Assembly: GCA_036023115.1 (NCBI GenBank)
Contig: JAYKKT010000087.1
Span: 11,482,501 to 11,546,500, forward strand
DNA from: Brasenia schreberi
Taxonomy: Eukaryota; Streptophyta; Magnoliopsida; Nymphaeales; Cabombaceae
Length of the DNA stretch: 64,000 nucleotides
Reading direction: 5' to 3'
Shown here piece after piece: positions 33,401 through 48,400 of this stretch; the stretch's first letter is position 1; every line of letters begins with the position of its first letter. Position numbers and translations under genes: made by a program. The notes under the pieces were generated by a model. That model did no database searches. It was not told the DNA's origin and saw only the letters and a list, made by a program, of their open reading frames with translations.

Positions 33401-36400
33401 GTTTGTTAGTAATGTTGATTTTAAGTCTTAATCTAACCACACCAACAAATAACTTATATATATATATATATATCACTATTGTTGATTTAGAGTCATACCC
33501 TAACCGTACACGTGACGAAGTTATATCCATCACTCACTAATGTTAATTTAAAGTCTCAAACTAACCACATAAATAAATAACTTATACTTGTCACTATTGT
33601 TGATTTACACAATTAGTATAACTGCACACACGAAGAAGTTATATCCATTCATCACTAATCTTGATTTTAAGTCTCCAACTAAGGAAAAAAACGAAGAACT
33701 TATAGTTGTTACTATTCTTGATTTACATTCTTAGCCTAATCGCACACACAAAGAAGTTGTGATATCTATCCATAAAAAATGTTTATTTTATGTCTTAACC
33801 TAACTAAACAAACAAAGAACATATAGCTGCCACTATTGTTGATTTAAAGTCTTAGCCGACCGAATACAAGACAAAGTTATATTCGTACAGTAATAAAGAT
33901 TTAAAGTCTCAACCTAACCACAACAACAAAAAACTTATACCCATCGGTATTGTTGATTTAGAGTCCTTTCCTAACACCACACACGAAAAAGATTTATCCA
34001 TCAATCACTAATGTTGATTTCAAGTGTCAAACTAAACACAACAATAAAGGACTTATACCCGTCATTATTGTAGATTTACAGTCTTACCCTAACTATACAC
34101 ACGACGAAGTTATATCCGTCCATTACTAGTGTTGATTTAAAGTCTCAACCTAACCAGATAAACAAATAACGTATACCCGTTAATATTGTTGATTAAAGTC
34201 TTCCCCAAACCCCATGCACGAAAAAGTTATACATACTTCACAAATGTTGATTTTATAGTCTTAGCCTATTCGCAAGCACGAAAAAGTTATATCCGTCCGT
34301 AATTAATATTGATTTTAAGTCTCAACGTAACCACACCAATAATGAACTCATACCCGTTACGATTGTTGATTTATTGTCTTAGTCGAAATGCACACACAAA
34401 GAAGTTATGTCCATCCATCATTAATATGGATTTTAAGTGTCAACCTAACCAAACAAACAAAAAACTTATAGCACTCACAATTATTGATTTAGAGTCTTAA
34501 CCTAACCGTTGAGAATAAACGTTATATCCGCCTGTTACTAATGTTGATTTCAAGTCTCAACCTAACTACACAAACAAAGAACTTATATCTATCCATAATG
34601 TAGATTGAGGGTCTTCACCTAATCCCACGCACAAAAAAGTTATATTTATCCGTTACTAATGTTGATTTTGGGTCTCAACCTAACCAAACAAAAAAAACTT
34701 ATAACCGTCACAATTATTTATTTAGAGTCATTGCCAAACTGCACTTACGAAAAAGTTATATTCGTTGAAGACTAATGTTGATTTGAAGTCTCAATCTAAC
34801 CACACCAAAAAATAACGTATACCCATCACTATTGTTGATTTAGAGTCTTACCCTAACTGTACACACGACAAAGTTATATATGTTCGTCACTAACGTTGAT
34901 TTCAAGTTTCAACCAAACCACACCAATAAAGAACTTATACTTATCAGTATTGTCGATTTAGAGTCTTTGCATAACTACACAAAAAAAAAGTTATATTCGT
35001 TCGTTACTAGTGTTGATTTTAAGTCTTAAACAAACCACACCAGCAAATAACTTATCCATATCACTATTGTTGATTTTAAGTCTTACTCTAACCGTACACG
35101 TGACGAAGTTATATCCATCACTCACTAATGTTGATTTAAAGTCTCAACCTAACCACATAAACAAAAAACTTATACTTATCACTATTGTTGATTTACACAA
35201 TTAGCCTAACCGCACACACGAAGAAGTTATATCCATTCATCACTAATCTTGATTTTAAGTCTCCAACTAAGGAAACAAACGAAGAACTTATAGTTGTTAC
35301 TATTATTGATTTAGAGTCTTCCCCAAATCGCACACACAAAGAAGTTGTGATAATCCGTCCATCATTAATATGGATTTTAAGTTTCAACATAACCAAAAAA
35401 ACAAAAAACTAATAGCCTCACAATTATTGATTTAGAGTCTGAACCTAACCATACACAACAAACATTATATCCGTCTATCACTAATGTTAATTGAAAGTCT
35501 CAACCTAACTACACAAACAAAGAACTTATATCTATCGACAATGTATATTGAGCGTCTTCGCCTAATCCCACGCACGAAAAAGTTATATTTATCCGTTACT
35601 AATGTTGATTTTGGGTCTCAACCTATCCACACACAAAAAACCATATAACTGTCACCATTATTGATTTAGAGTTATTGCCTAACTGCACTCACGAAAAAGT
35701 TATATTCATTGAAGACTAATGTTGATTTAAAGTCTCAACCTAACCACAACCACAAATAACTTATACTTAACATTATTGTTGATTTAGAGTCTTACCCGAG
35801 CTCTACACACGACATAGTTATATCCGTCCGTCACTAATGTTGATTTCAAGTTTCAACCAAACCACACCAACAAAGAACTTATACTCATGAGTATTGTCGA
35901 TTTAGAGCCTTTGCCTAACTCCACACACAAAAAAGTTCTATTCATTCGTTACTAATGTTGATTTTAAGTCTTAACCTAACCACACCAACAAATAACTTAT
36001 CCATATCACTATTGTTGATTTAGAGTCTTACCCTAACCATACACGTGACGAAGTTATATCGATCACTCACTAATGTTGATTTAAAGTATCAACCTAACCA
36101 CATAAATATATAACTTATACTTGTCACTATTGTTGATTTACACAATTAGCCTAACCGCACACACGAAGAAGTTATATTCATTCATCACTAATCCTAATTT
36201 TAGATGTCCAACTAAGGAAACAAACGAAGAACTTATAGTTGTTACTATTATTGATTTACATTCTTACCCTAATCGCACACACAAAGAAGTTGTGATATCC
36301 ATTCATCAATAAAGTTCATTTTAAGTCTCAACCTAACCACAACAACAAAAAACTTATACCCACCGGTATTGTCGATTTAGAGTCATTTCCTAACACCACA

Positions 36401-39400
36401 CACGAAAAAGTTTTATCCGTCCCTCACTAATGTTGATTTCAAGTTTCAAACAAACCATACCAATAAAAGAGTTATAACCGTTACTAATGTTGATTTCCAG
36501 TCTTACCCTAACCATACAGACGACAAAGTTCTATCCGTCCATTACTAATGTTGATTTAAAGCCTCAACCTAACCACATAAACAAATAACTTATACCAGTT
36601 AATATTATTGATTAAAGTATAACCCAAACCCCACAAACGAAAAAGTTATATGTACGTCACTAATGTTGATTTTATAGTCTTAGCTTAACCGCAAGCATGA
36701 AAAAGTTATATCCGTCCGTAATTAATGTTGATTTTAAGTCTCAACCTAACCACACCAATAATGAACTCATACCGGTTACGATTGTTGATTTGGATTTTAA
36801 GTTTCAACCTAACCAAAAAAAAAACTTATAACCGTCACTATTATTGATTTACTGTCATGGCACTCACGAAAAAGTTATATTCGTTGAAGACTAATGTTGA
36901 TTTGAAGTCTCAACCTAATCATACCAACAAATAACTTATACCCATTCATCACTAATCTTGATTTTAAGTCTCCAACTAAGGAAATAAACGAAGAACTTAT
37001 AGTTGTTACTATTATTAATTTAGAGTCTTACCCTAATCGCACACACAAAGAAGTTGTGATATCCATCCATCAATAATGTTCATTTTAAGTCTCAACCTAA
37101 ATACACAAACAAAGAATTTATAGCTATCACTATTGTTGATTTAAAGTCTTACCCTTACCGTATATAAGACAGTTATATTCGTCAATCACTAATGTTGATT
37201 TAAAGTTTCAACCTAACCACAACAATAAAAAACTTATACCCACCGGTATTGTCGATTTAGAGTCATTGCCTAACACCACACACAAATTTTCTTTATTTGT
37301 CCATCACTAATGTTGATTTCAAGTCTCAAACTAACCAAACCAATAAAGAACTTATACCCGTCACTATTGTAGATTTACAGTCTTACCCTAACCGTACACA
37401 CGATGAAGTTATATCTGTCTATTACAAATGTTGATTAAAAGTCTCAACCTAACCACATAAACAAATAACTTATAAGTGTTAATATTGTTGATTAAAGTCT
37501 TACCCAAACCCCACGAACGAAAAAGTTATATGTATGTCACTAACGTTGATTTTATAGTCTTAGCTTAACCGCAAGCACGAAAAAGTAATATCCGTGCGTA
37601 ATTAATGTTGATTTTAAGTTTCAAACTAACAACACCAATAATGAACTCATACTCGTTACGATTGTTGATTTATTTTCTAAGTCGAAATGCACACACAAAG
37701 AACTTATGTCCATCCATCATTAATATGGATTTTAAGTTTCAACCTAACCAAACAAACAAAAAACTTATAGCCCCCACAATTATTGATTTAGAGTCTTCAC
37801 CTAACCGTACACAATAAACGTTATATCCGTATCTCACTAATGCTGATTTCAAGTTTCAACCTAACTACACAAACAAAGAACTTATATCTATCCATAATGT
37901 AGATTGACGGTCTTCACCAAATCCTACGCACAAAAAAGTTATATTTATCCGTTACTAATATTGATTTTGGAACCTAACCACACAAAAAAAACTTATATCC
38001 GTCAATATTATTGATTTAGAGTCATTGCCTAACTGCACTCACGAAAAAGTTATATTCGTTGACGACTAATGTTGATTTAAAGTCTCAACCTAACCACACC
38101 AACAAATAACTTATACCCATCACTATTGTTGATTTAGAGTCTTACCCTAACCGTACACACGACAACGTTATATCTGTTCGTCACTAACGTTGATTTAAAG
38201 TTTCAACCAAACCACACAAACAAAAAACTTAAACTGATGAGTATTATCGATTTCGAATCTTTCCTAACTGCACACACAAAAAAGTTATATTTGTTCGTTA
38301 CTAATGTTGATTATAATTCTTAACCTAACCACACCAACAAATAACTTATCCATATCACTATTGTTGATTTACAGCCATACCCTAACTGTACACGTGACGA
38401 AGTTATATCCATCACTCACTAATGTTAATTTAAAGTCTCAACCTAACCACATAAATAAATAACTTATACTTGTCACTATTATTGATTTACAAAATTAACC
38501 TAACCGCACACACGAATAAGTTATATCCATTCATCACTAATCTTGATTTTAATTCTCCAACTAAGGAAACAAACAAAGAACTTATAGTTGTTACTATTAT
38601 TGATTTAGAGTCTTACCCCAATCGCACACACAAAGAAGTTATGATATCCATCAACGAATAATGTTCATTTTAAGTCTCAACCTAAGTACACAAACAAAGA
38701 ACTTATAACTGTCACTAATGTTGATTTAAAGTCTTACCAATACTCTATAGAAGACAAAGTTATATTCATCAGTCACTAATGTTGAATTGAAGTCTCACCT
38801 AACCACAACAACAAAAAATTATACCCACCGGTAATGTCGATTTAGAGTCATTGCCTAACACCACACACAAAAAAGTATTATCTGTCCATCACTAAAGTTG
38901 ATTTCAAGTCTCAAACTAACCATACCAATAAAGGACTTATACCTATCACTATTGTTGATTTATAGTCTTACACTAACCATACACACAACGAAGTTATATC
39001 CGTCCATTACTAATGTTCATTTAAAATCTCAACCTAACCACATAAACAAATAACCTATACCTGTTAATCTTATTGATTAAAGTCTTACCCAAACCTCTAT
39101 GTCACTAAAGTTGATTTTATAGTCTCAACGTAACTACACAAACAAAGACCTTATATCTATCCACAATCTAGATTCAGGGTCTTTGCCAAATCCCACGCAC
39201 GAAAAAGTTATATTCATCATCCGTTACTAATGTTGATTTTGGGTCTCAACCTAACAACACAAAAAAAACTTATAACCATCACTATTATTGATTTAGAAAC
39301 ATTGCCTAACTGCACTCACAAAAAAGTTATATTCGTTGAATACTAAAGTTGATTTGAAGTCTCAACCTAACCACACCAACAAATAACCTATACCCATCAC

Positions 39401-42400
39401 TATTGTTGATTTAGAGTCTTACCCTAACAGTACACACGACAAAAAATTATATCCGTCCGTCACTAACGTTGATTTAAAGTTTCAACCAAACAAAACCAAC
39501 AAAGAACTTATACTCATGAGTATAGTCGATTTAGAGTCTTTGCCTAACTACACAAAAAAAAAAGTTATATTCGTTCGTTACTAATGTTGATTTTAAGTCT
39601 TAACCTACCCACACCAACAAATAACTTATACCCATCACTATTGTTCATTTAGAGTTTAACCCTAACCGTACACGTGACGAAGTTATATCCATCACTCACT
39701 AATGTTGATTTAAAGTCTCAGCTAACCATATAAATAAATAACTTATACTCATGAGTATTGTCAATTTCGAGTCTTTACCTAACTACACACACAAAAAAGT
39801 TATATTTGTTCGTTACTAATGTTGATTTTAATTCTTAACCTAACCACACCAACAAATAACTTATCCATATCACTATTGTTGATTTAGAGTCATACCATAA
39901 CCGTACACGTGACGAAGTTATATCCATCACTCACTAATGTTGATTTAAAGTCTCAACCTAACCACAAAAATAAATAACTTATACTTGTCAATATTGTTGA
40001 TTTACACAATTAGCTTCATCGCACACACGAAGAAATTATATCCATTCATCACTAATCTTGATTTTAAGTCTCCAACTAAGGAAACAAACAAAGAACTTAT
40101 AGTTGTTACTATTATTGATTTAGAGTCTTATCCTAATCGCACATACAAAGAAGTTATGATATCTATCCACTAATAAAGTTCATTTTAAGTCTCAACCTAA
40201 CTACACAATCAATGAACTTATAGCTGTCACCATTGTTGATTTAAAGTCTTACCCTTACCGTATATAAGACAAAGTTATATTCGTCAATCACTAATGTTGA
40301 TTTAAAGTCTCAAGCTAACCACAACAACAAAAAACTTATACCCATCGGTATTGTCGATTTAGAGTCATTGCCTAACACCACACATGAAAAAGTTTTATCC
40401 GTCCATCACTAATGTTGATTTCAAGCCGTTACTATTGTTGATTTTGAGTGTTACCCTAACCACATAAACAAATAACTTATACCCGTTAATATTGTTGATT
40501 AAAGTCTTACCCAAACCCCATGCACGAAAAAGTTATATGTATGTCAACAAAGAACTTATACATGTCACTATTGTTGATTTATAGTCTTACACTAACCATA
40601 CACAACGAAGTTATATCCGTCCATTACTAATGTTCATTTAAAGTCTCAACCTAACCACATAAACAAATAACCTATACCTGTTTATCTTATTGATTAAAGT
40701 CTTACGCAAAACTCTATGTCACTAATGTTGATTTTATAGTCTCAACGTAACTACACAAACAAATAACTTATATCTATCCACGATGTAAATTGAGGGTCTT
40801 CGCCTAATCCCACACACGAAAAAGTTATATTCATCCGTTACAAATGTTGATTTTGGGTCTCGACCTAACCACAAAAAAAAACTTATAACCATCACTATTA
40901 TTGATTTAGAGTCATTACCTAACTGCACTCACGAAAAAGTTTTATTCGTTCAAGACTAACGTTGATTTGAAGTCTCAACCTAACCACACCAAAAATAACC
41001 TATACCCATCACTATTGTTGATTTAGAGTCTTATTCTAACCGTACACACGACAAAAAGTTATATCCGTCCGTCACTAACGTTGATTTAAAGTTTCAACCA
41101 AACCACACCAACAAAGAACTTATACTCATTAATATTGTCCATTTAGGGTCTCTGCCTAACTACACACACAAAAAAGTAATATTCGCTCGTTACTAATGTT
41201 GATTCTAAGTATTAACCTACCCACACAAACAAATAACTTATACATATCACTATTGTTGATTAAAAGTCTTACCCTAACCGTACACACGACACAGTTATAT
41301 CCGTCTGTCACTAATGTTGATTTCAAGTTTCAACAAAACCACACCAACAAAGAACTTACACTCATGAGTATTGTCGATTTAGAGTATTTGCCTAACTGCA
41401 CACACAAAAGAGTTATAACACACAAAAAAGTTATATTTGTTCGTTACAAATGTTGAATTTCAGTCTTAACCTAACCACACCAACAAATAACTTATCCATA
41501 TCACTATTGTTGATTTAGAGTCTTACCCTAACCGTACACGTGACGAAGTTGTATCCATCACTCACTAATGTTGATTTAAAGTCTCAATCTAACCACATAA
41601 ATAAATAACTTATACTTGTCACTATTGTTGATTTATACAATTAGCCTCACCGCACACACGAAGAAGTTATATCCATTCATCACTAATCTTGATTTTAAGT
41701 CTCCAACTAAGGAAACAAACGAAGAACTTATAGATGTTACTATTATTGATTTAGAGTCTTACCCAAATTGCACACACAAAAAAGTTGTGATATCCATCCA
41801 TCAATAATGTTCATTTTAAGTCTCAACCTAACTACACAAACAAAGAACTTATAGGTGTCACTATTGTTCATCTAAAGTCTTACCCTTACTGTATACAAGA
41901 CAAAGTTATATTCGTCAGTCACTAATGTTGAGTTGAAGTCTCAACCTAACCACAAGAACAAAAAACTTATACCCACAGGTATTATCGATTTAGAGTCATT
42001 GCCTAACACCACATACGAAAAAGTTTTATCCATCCATCACTAAAGTTGATTTCACGTCTCAAACTAACCGTACCAATAAAGGACTTATACCCATCACTAT
42101 TGTTGATTTACAGTCTTACCCTAACCTTACACACGATGAAGTTATATCCATCCATTACTAATATTGATTTAAAGTCTCAACCTAACCACATAAACAAATA
42201 ACTTATACCCGTTAATATTGTTGATTAAAGTCTTACCCAAACCCCACGCACGAAAAAGTTATATGTATGTCACTAATGTTGATTTTATGGTCTTAGCTTA
42301 ATCGCAAGCACAAAAAAGTTATATACGTCTGTAATTTTTGTTGATTTTAAGTCTCAACCTAACCACACCAATAATGAACTTATACCCGTTACGATTGTTG

Positions 42401-45400
42401 ATTTATTGTCTTAGTCGAAATGCACACACAAAGATGTTATGTTCGTCCATCATTAATATAGATTTTAAGTTTCAACCTAACCAAACAAACAAAAACTTAT
42501 AGCCCCCACAATTATTGATTTAGAGTCTTAACCTAACTGTATATAATAAACGTTATATCCGTCTGTCACTAATGTTGATTTAAAGTCTCAACCTAACTAC
42601 ACAACAAAGAACTTATATCTATCGACAATGTAGATCGAGGGTCTTCGCGTAATCCCACGCATGAAAAAGTTATATTCATCCATTACTAATGTTGATTTTG
42701 GGTCTCGACCTAACCACAAAAAAAAACTTATAACCGTCACTATTATTGATTTAGAGTCATTGCCTAACTGCACTCACGAAAAAGTTATATTCGTTGAAGA
42801 CTAATGTTGATTTGAAGTCTCAACCTAACCACACCAACAAATAACTTATACCCATCATTATTGTTGATTTATAGTCTTACCTAACCGTACACACGACAAA
42901 GTTATATCCGTCTGTCACTAACGATGATTTTAAGTTTCAACCAAACCACACCAATAAAGAACTTATACTCATCAGTATTGTCGATTTAGAGTCTTTGCCT
43001 AACTGCACACACAAAAAAGTTATATTCGTTCGTTACTAATGTTGATTTTAAGTCCTAACCTAACCACACCAACAAATAACTAATCCATGTCAGTATTGTT
43101 GATTTAGAGTCTTACCCTAACCGTACCCGTGACGAAGTTGTATCCATCACTCACTAATGTTGATTTAAAGTCTCAACCTAACCACATAAATAAATAACTT
43201 ATACTTGTCACTATTATTGATTTATACAATTAGCCTAACCGCACACACGAAGAAGTTATATCCATTCATCACTAATGAAGATTTTAAGTCTCCAACTAAG
43301 GAAACAAATGAAGAACTTATAGTTATTACTATTATTGATTTAGAGTCTTACCCTAATCGCACACACAAAAAAGTTGTGATATCCATCAATCAATAATGTT
43401 CATTTTAAGTCTCAACCTAACTACACAAACAAAGAACTTATAGCTGTCACTATTGTTCATCTAAAGTCTTACCCTTACCGTATACAAGACAAAGTTATAT
43501 CTATTATTGATTTAGAGTCCTACCCTAATCGCACACACAAAGAAGTTGTGATATCCATCCATCAATAATGTTCATTTTAAGTCTCAACCAAAATATACAA
43601 ACAAAGAACTTATATCTATTACTATTGTTGATTTAAAGTCTTACCCTTACCGTATACAAGACAAAGTTATATTCCTCAGTCACTAATGTTGATTTGAAGT
43701 CTCAACCTAACCACAACAACAAAAAACTTATACCCACCGGTATTGTCGATTTAGAGTCATTGCCTAACACCACAAACGAAAAAGTTTTATCCGTTCATCA
43801 CTAAATTTGATTTCACGTCTCAAACTAACCATACCAATAAAGGACTTATACCCGTCACTATTGTTGATTTACAGTCTTACCCTAATCGTAGACACGACGA
43901 AGTTATATCTATCCATTACTAATGTTGATTTAAAATCTCATCCTAACCACATAAACATATAACTTATACCCGTTAATATTATTGATTAAAGTCTTACCCA
44001 AACCCCACGCACGAAAAAGTTATATGTATGTCACTAATGTTGATTTTATGGTCTTAGTTTAATCGCAAGCAAAAAAAAGTTATATCTGTCTGTAATTATT
44101 GTTGATTTTAAGTCTCAACCAAACCACAACAATAATGAACTCATACCCGTTACGATTATTGATTTATTGTCTTAGTCGAAATGCACACACAAAGAAGTTA
44201 TGTTCGTCCATCATTAATATGGATTTTAAGTTTCAACCTAACCAAACAAACAAAAAACTTATAGCCTACACAATTATTGATTTAGAGTCTTAACCTAACT
44301 GTATACAATAAACGTTATATCCGTTGATTTCAAGTCTCAACCTAACTACACAAACAAAGAACTTATATCTATCCACAATGTAGATTGAGGGTCTTCACGT
44401 AATCCCACGCACGAAAAAGTTATATTCATCCGTCACTAATATTGACTTTGGTACTCGACCTAACTACACAAAAAAAACTTATAACCGTCACAATTATTGA
44501 TTTATAGTCATTGATTAACTACACTCACGAAAAATTTATATTCGTTGAAGACTAATGTTGATTTGAAGTCTCAACCTAACCAAACCAATAAATAACTTAT
44601 ACCCATCATTATTGTTGATTTATAGTCTTAACCTAACCGTAGACACGACAAAGTTATATCCGTCTGTCACTAACGTTGATTTTAAGTTTCAACCAAACCA
44701 CACCAATAAAGAACTTATACTCATGAGTATTGTCGATTTAGAGTCTTTGCCTAACTGCACACACAAAAAAGTTATATTCGTTCGTTATTAATGTTGATTT
44801 TCAGTCTTAACCTAACCACACCAACAAATAACTTATCCATATCACTATTGTTGATTTAGAGTCTTACCCTAACCGTACACGTGACGAAGTTGTATCCATC
44901 ACTCACTAATGTTGATTTAAAGTCTCAACCTAACCACATAAATAAATAACTTATACTTGTCACTATTGTTGATTTATACAATTAGCCTAACCGCACACAC
45001 CAAGAAGTTATATCCATTCATCACTAATCTTGATTTTAAGTCTCCAACTAAGGAAACAAACGAAGAACTTATAGTTGTCACTATTATTGATTTAGAGTCT
45101 TACCCTAATCGCACACACAAAAAAGTTGTGATATCCATCCATCAATAATGTTCATTTTAAGTCTTAACATAACTACACAAACAAAGAACTTATAGGTGTC
45201 ACTATTGTTCATGTAAAGTCTTACCCTTACCGTATACAAGACAAAGTTATATTCGTGAGTCACTAATGTTGATTTGAAGTCTCAACCTAACCACAACAAC
45301 AAAAAACTTATACCCACCGGTATTGTCGATTTAGAGTCATTGCCAAACACCACACATGAAAAAGTTTTATCCGTCCATCACTAAAGTAGATTTCACGTCT

Positions 45401-48400
45401 CAAACTAACCATATCAATAAAGGACTTATACCCGTCACAATTGTTGATTTACAGCCTTACCCTAACCGTACACACGACGAAGTTATATTCATCCATTACT
45501 AATATTGATTTAAAGTCTCAACCTAACCACATAAACAAATAACTTATACCCGTTAATATTGTTGATTAAAGTCTTACCCAAACCCCACGCACGAAAAAGT
45601 TATATGTATGTCACTAATGTTGATTTTATGGTCTTACCTTAATCGCAAGCACAAAAAAGTTATATCCGTCTGTAATTATTGTTGATTTTAAGTCTCAACC
45701 TAACTACACCAATAATGAACTCATACCCGTTACGATTGTTGATTTATTGTCTTAACCGTCACTATTATTGATTTACAGTCATGGCACTCACGAAAAAGTT
45801 GTATTTGTTGAAGACTAATGTTGATTTGAAGTCTCAACCTAATCATACCAACAAATAACTTATACCCATTCATCACTAATCTTGATTTTAAGTCGACAAC
45901 TAAGGAAACAAACGAAGAACTTATAGTTATTACTATTATTGATTTAGAGTCTTACCCTAATCGCACACACAAAAAACTTGTGATATCCATCGATCTATAA
46001 TGTTCATTTTAAGTCACAACCTAACTACACAAACAAAGAACCTATAGCTGTCACTATTATTCATCTAAAGTCTTTCCCTTACCGTATATAAGACAAAGTT
46101 ATATTCGTCAGTCACTAATGTTGATTTAAAGTCTCAACCTAACCACAACAACAAAAAACTTATACCCACCGGTATTGTCGATTTAGAGTCATTGGCTAAC
46201 ACCACACACAAAAAAGTTTTATCCATCCATCACTAAAGTTGATTTCAGGTCTCAAACTAACCATACCCATAAAGGACTTATACCCGTCACTATTGTTGAT
46301 TTACAGTCTTAACCTAACCACACCAACAAATAACTAATCCATATCACTATTGTTGATTTAGAGTCTTACCCTAACCGTAAACGTGACGAAGTTGTATCCA
46401 TCACTCACTAATGTTGATTTAAAGTCTCAACCTAACCACATAAATAAATAACTTATACTTGTCACTATTTTTTATTTATACAATTAGCCTAACCGCACAC
46501 ACCAAGAAGTTATATCCATTCATCACTAATCTTGATTTTAAGTCTCCAACTAAGGAAACAAACGAAGAACTTATAGTTATTACTATTATCGATTTAGAGT
46601 CTTACCCTAATCGCACACACAAAAAAGTTGTGATATCCATCCATCAATAATGTTCATTTTAAGTCTCAACCAAAATATACAATCAAAGAACTTATATCTA
46701 TCACTATTGTTGATTTAAAGTCTTACCCTTACCGTATACAAGACAAAGTTATATTCGTCTGTCACTAATGTTGACTTGAAGTCTCAACCTAACCACAACA
46801 ACAAAAAACTTATACCCACCGGTATTGTCGATTTAGAGTCATTGCCTAACACCACAAACGAAAAAGTTTTATCCGTTGATCACTAAATTTGATTTCACGT
46901 CTCAAACTAACCATACCAATAAAGGACTTATACCCGTCACTATTGTTGATTTAAAGTCTTACCCCAATCGTAGACACGACGAAGTTATATCTATCCATTA
47001 CTAATGTTGATTTAAAGTCTCATCCTAACCACATAAACATATAAGTTATACCCGTTAATATTATTCATTAAAGTCTTACCTAAACCCCACGCACGAAAAA
47101 GTTATATGTATGTCACTAATGTTGATTTTATGGTCTTAGCTTAATCGCAAGCACAAAAAAGTTATATCCGTTCCTAATTATTGTTGATTTTAAGTCTCAA
47201 CCAAACCACAACAATAATGAACTCATACCCGTTACGATTATTGATTTATTGTCTTAGTCGAAATGCACACACAAAGAAGTTATGTTCGTCCATCATTAAT
47301 ATGGATTTTAAGTTTCAACCTAAACAAACAAACAAAAAACCTATAGCCCACACAATTATTGATTTAGAGTCTTAACCTAACTGTATACAATAAACGTTAT
47401 ATCCGTCTGTCACTAATGTTGATTTCAAGTCTCAACCTAACTACACAAACAAAGAACTTATATCTATCCACAATGTAGATTGAGGGTCTTCGCGTAATCC
47501 TACGCGCGAAAAAGTTATATTCATCCGTTACTAATGTTGATTTTGGGTCTCGACCTAACCACACAAAAGAAACTTATAACCATCACTATTATTGATTTAC
47601 AGTTATGGCACTCACGAAAAAGTTGTATTTTTTGAAGACTAATCTTGATTTGAAGTCTCCACCTAATCATACCAACAAATAACTTATACCCATTCATCAC
47701 TAATCTTGATTTTAAGTCGACAACTAAGGAAACAAACGAAGAACTTATAGTTATTACTATTATTGATTTAGAGTCTTACGCTAATCGCACACACAAAAAA
47801 GTTGTGATATCCATCCATCAATAATGTCCATTTTAAGTCTCAACCTAACTACACAAACAAAGAACTTATAGCTGTCACTATTGTTCATCTAAAGTCTTAC
47901 CCTTACCGTATACAAGACAAAGTTATATTCGTCAGTCACTAATGTTGATTTGAAGTCTCAACCTAACCACAACAACAAAAAACTTATACCCACCGGTATT
48001 GTCGATTTAGAGTCATTACCTAACACCACACACGAAAAAGTTTTATCCATCCATCACTAAGGTTGATTTCAGTTCTCAAACTAACCATACCCATTAAAGA
48101 CTTATACCCGTCACTATTGTTGATTTACAGTCTTACCCTAACCGTACACACGACGAAGTTATATCCATCCATTACTAATGTTGATTTAAAGTCTCAACCT
48201 AACCACATAAACAAATAACTTATAACCGTTAATATTGTTGATTAAAGTCTTACCCAAACCCCACGCACGAAAAAGTTATATGTATGTCACTAATGTTGAT
48301 TTTATAGTCGTAGCTTAATCGCAAGCACAAAAAAGTTATATCCGTCTCTAATTATTGTTGATTTTAAGTCTCAACCTAACCACATCAATAATGAACTCAT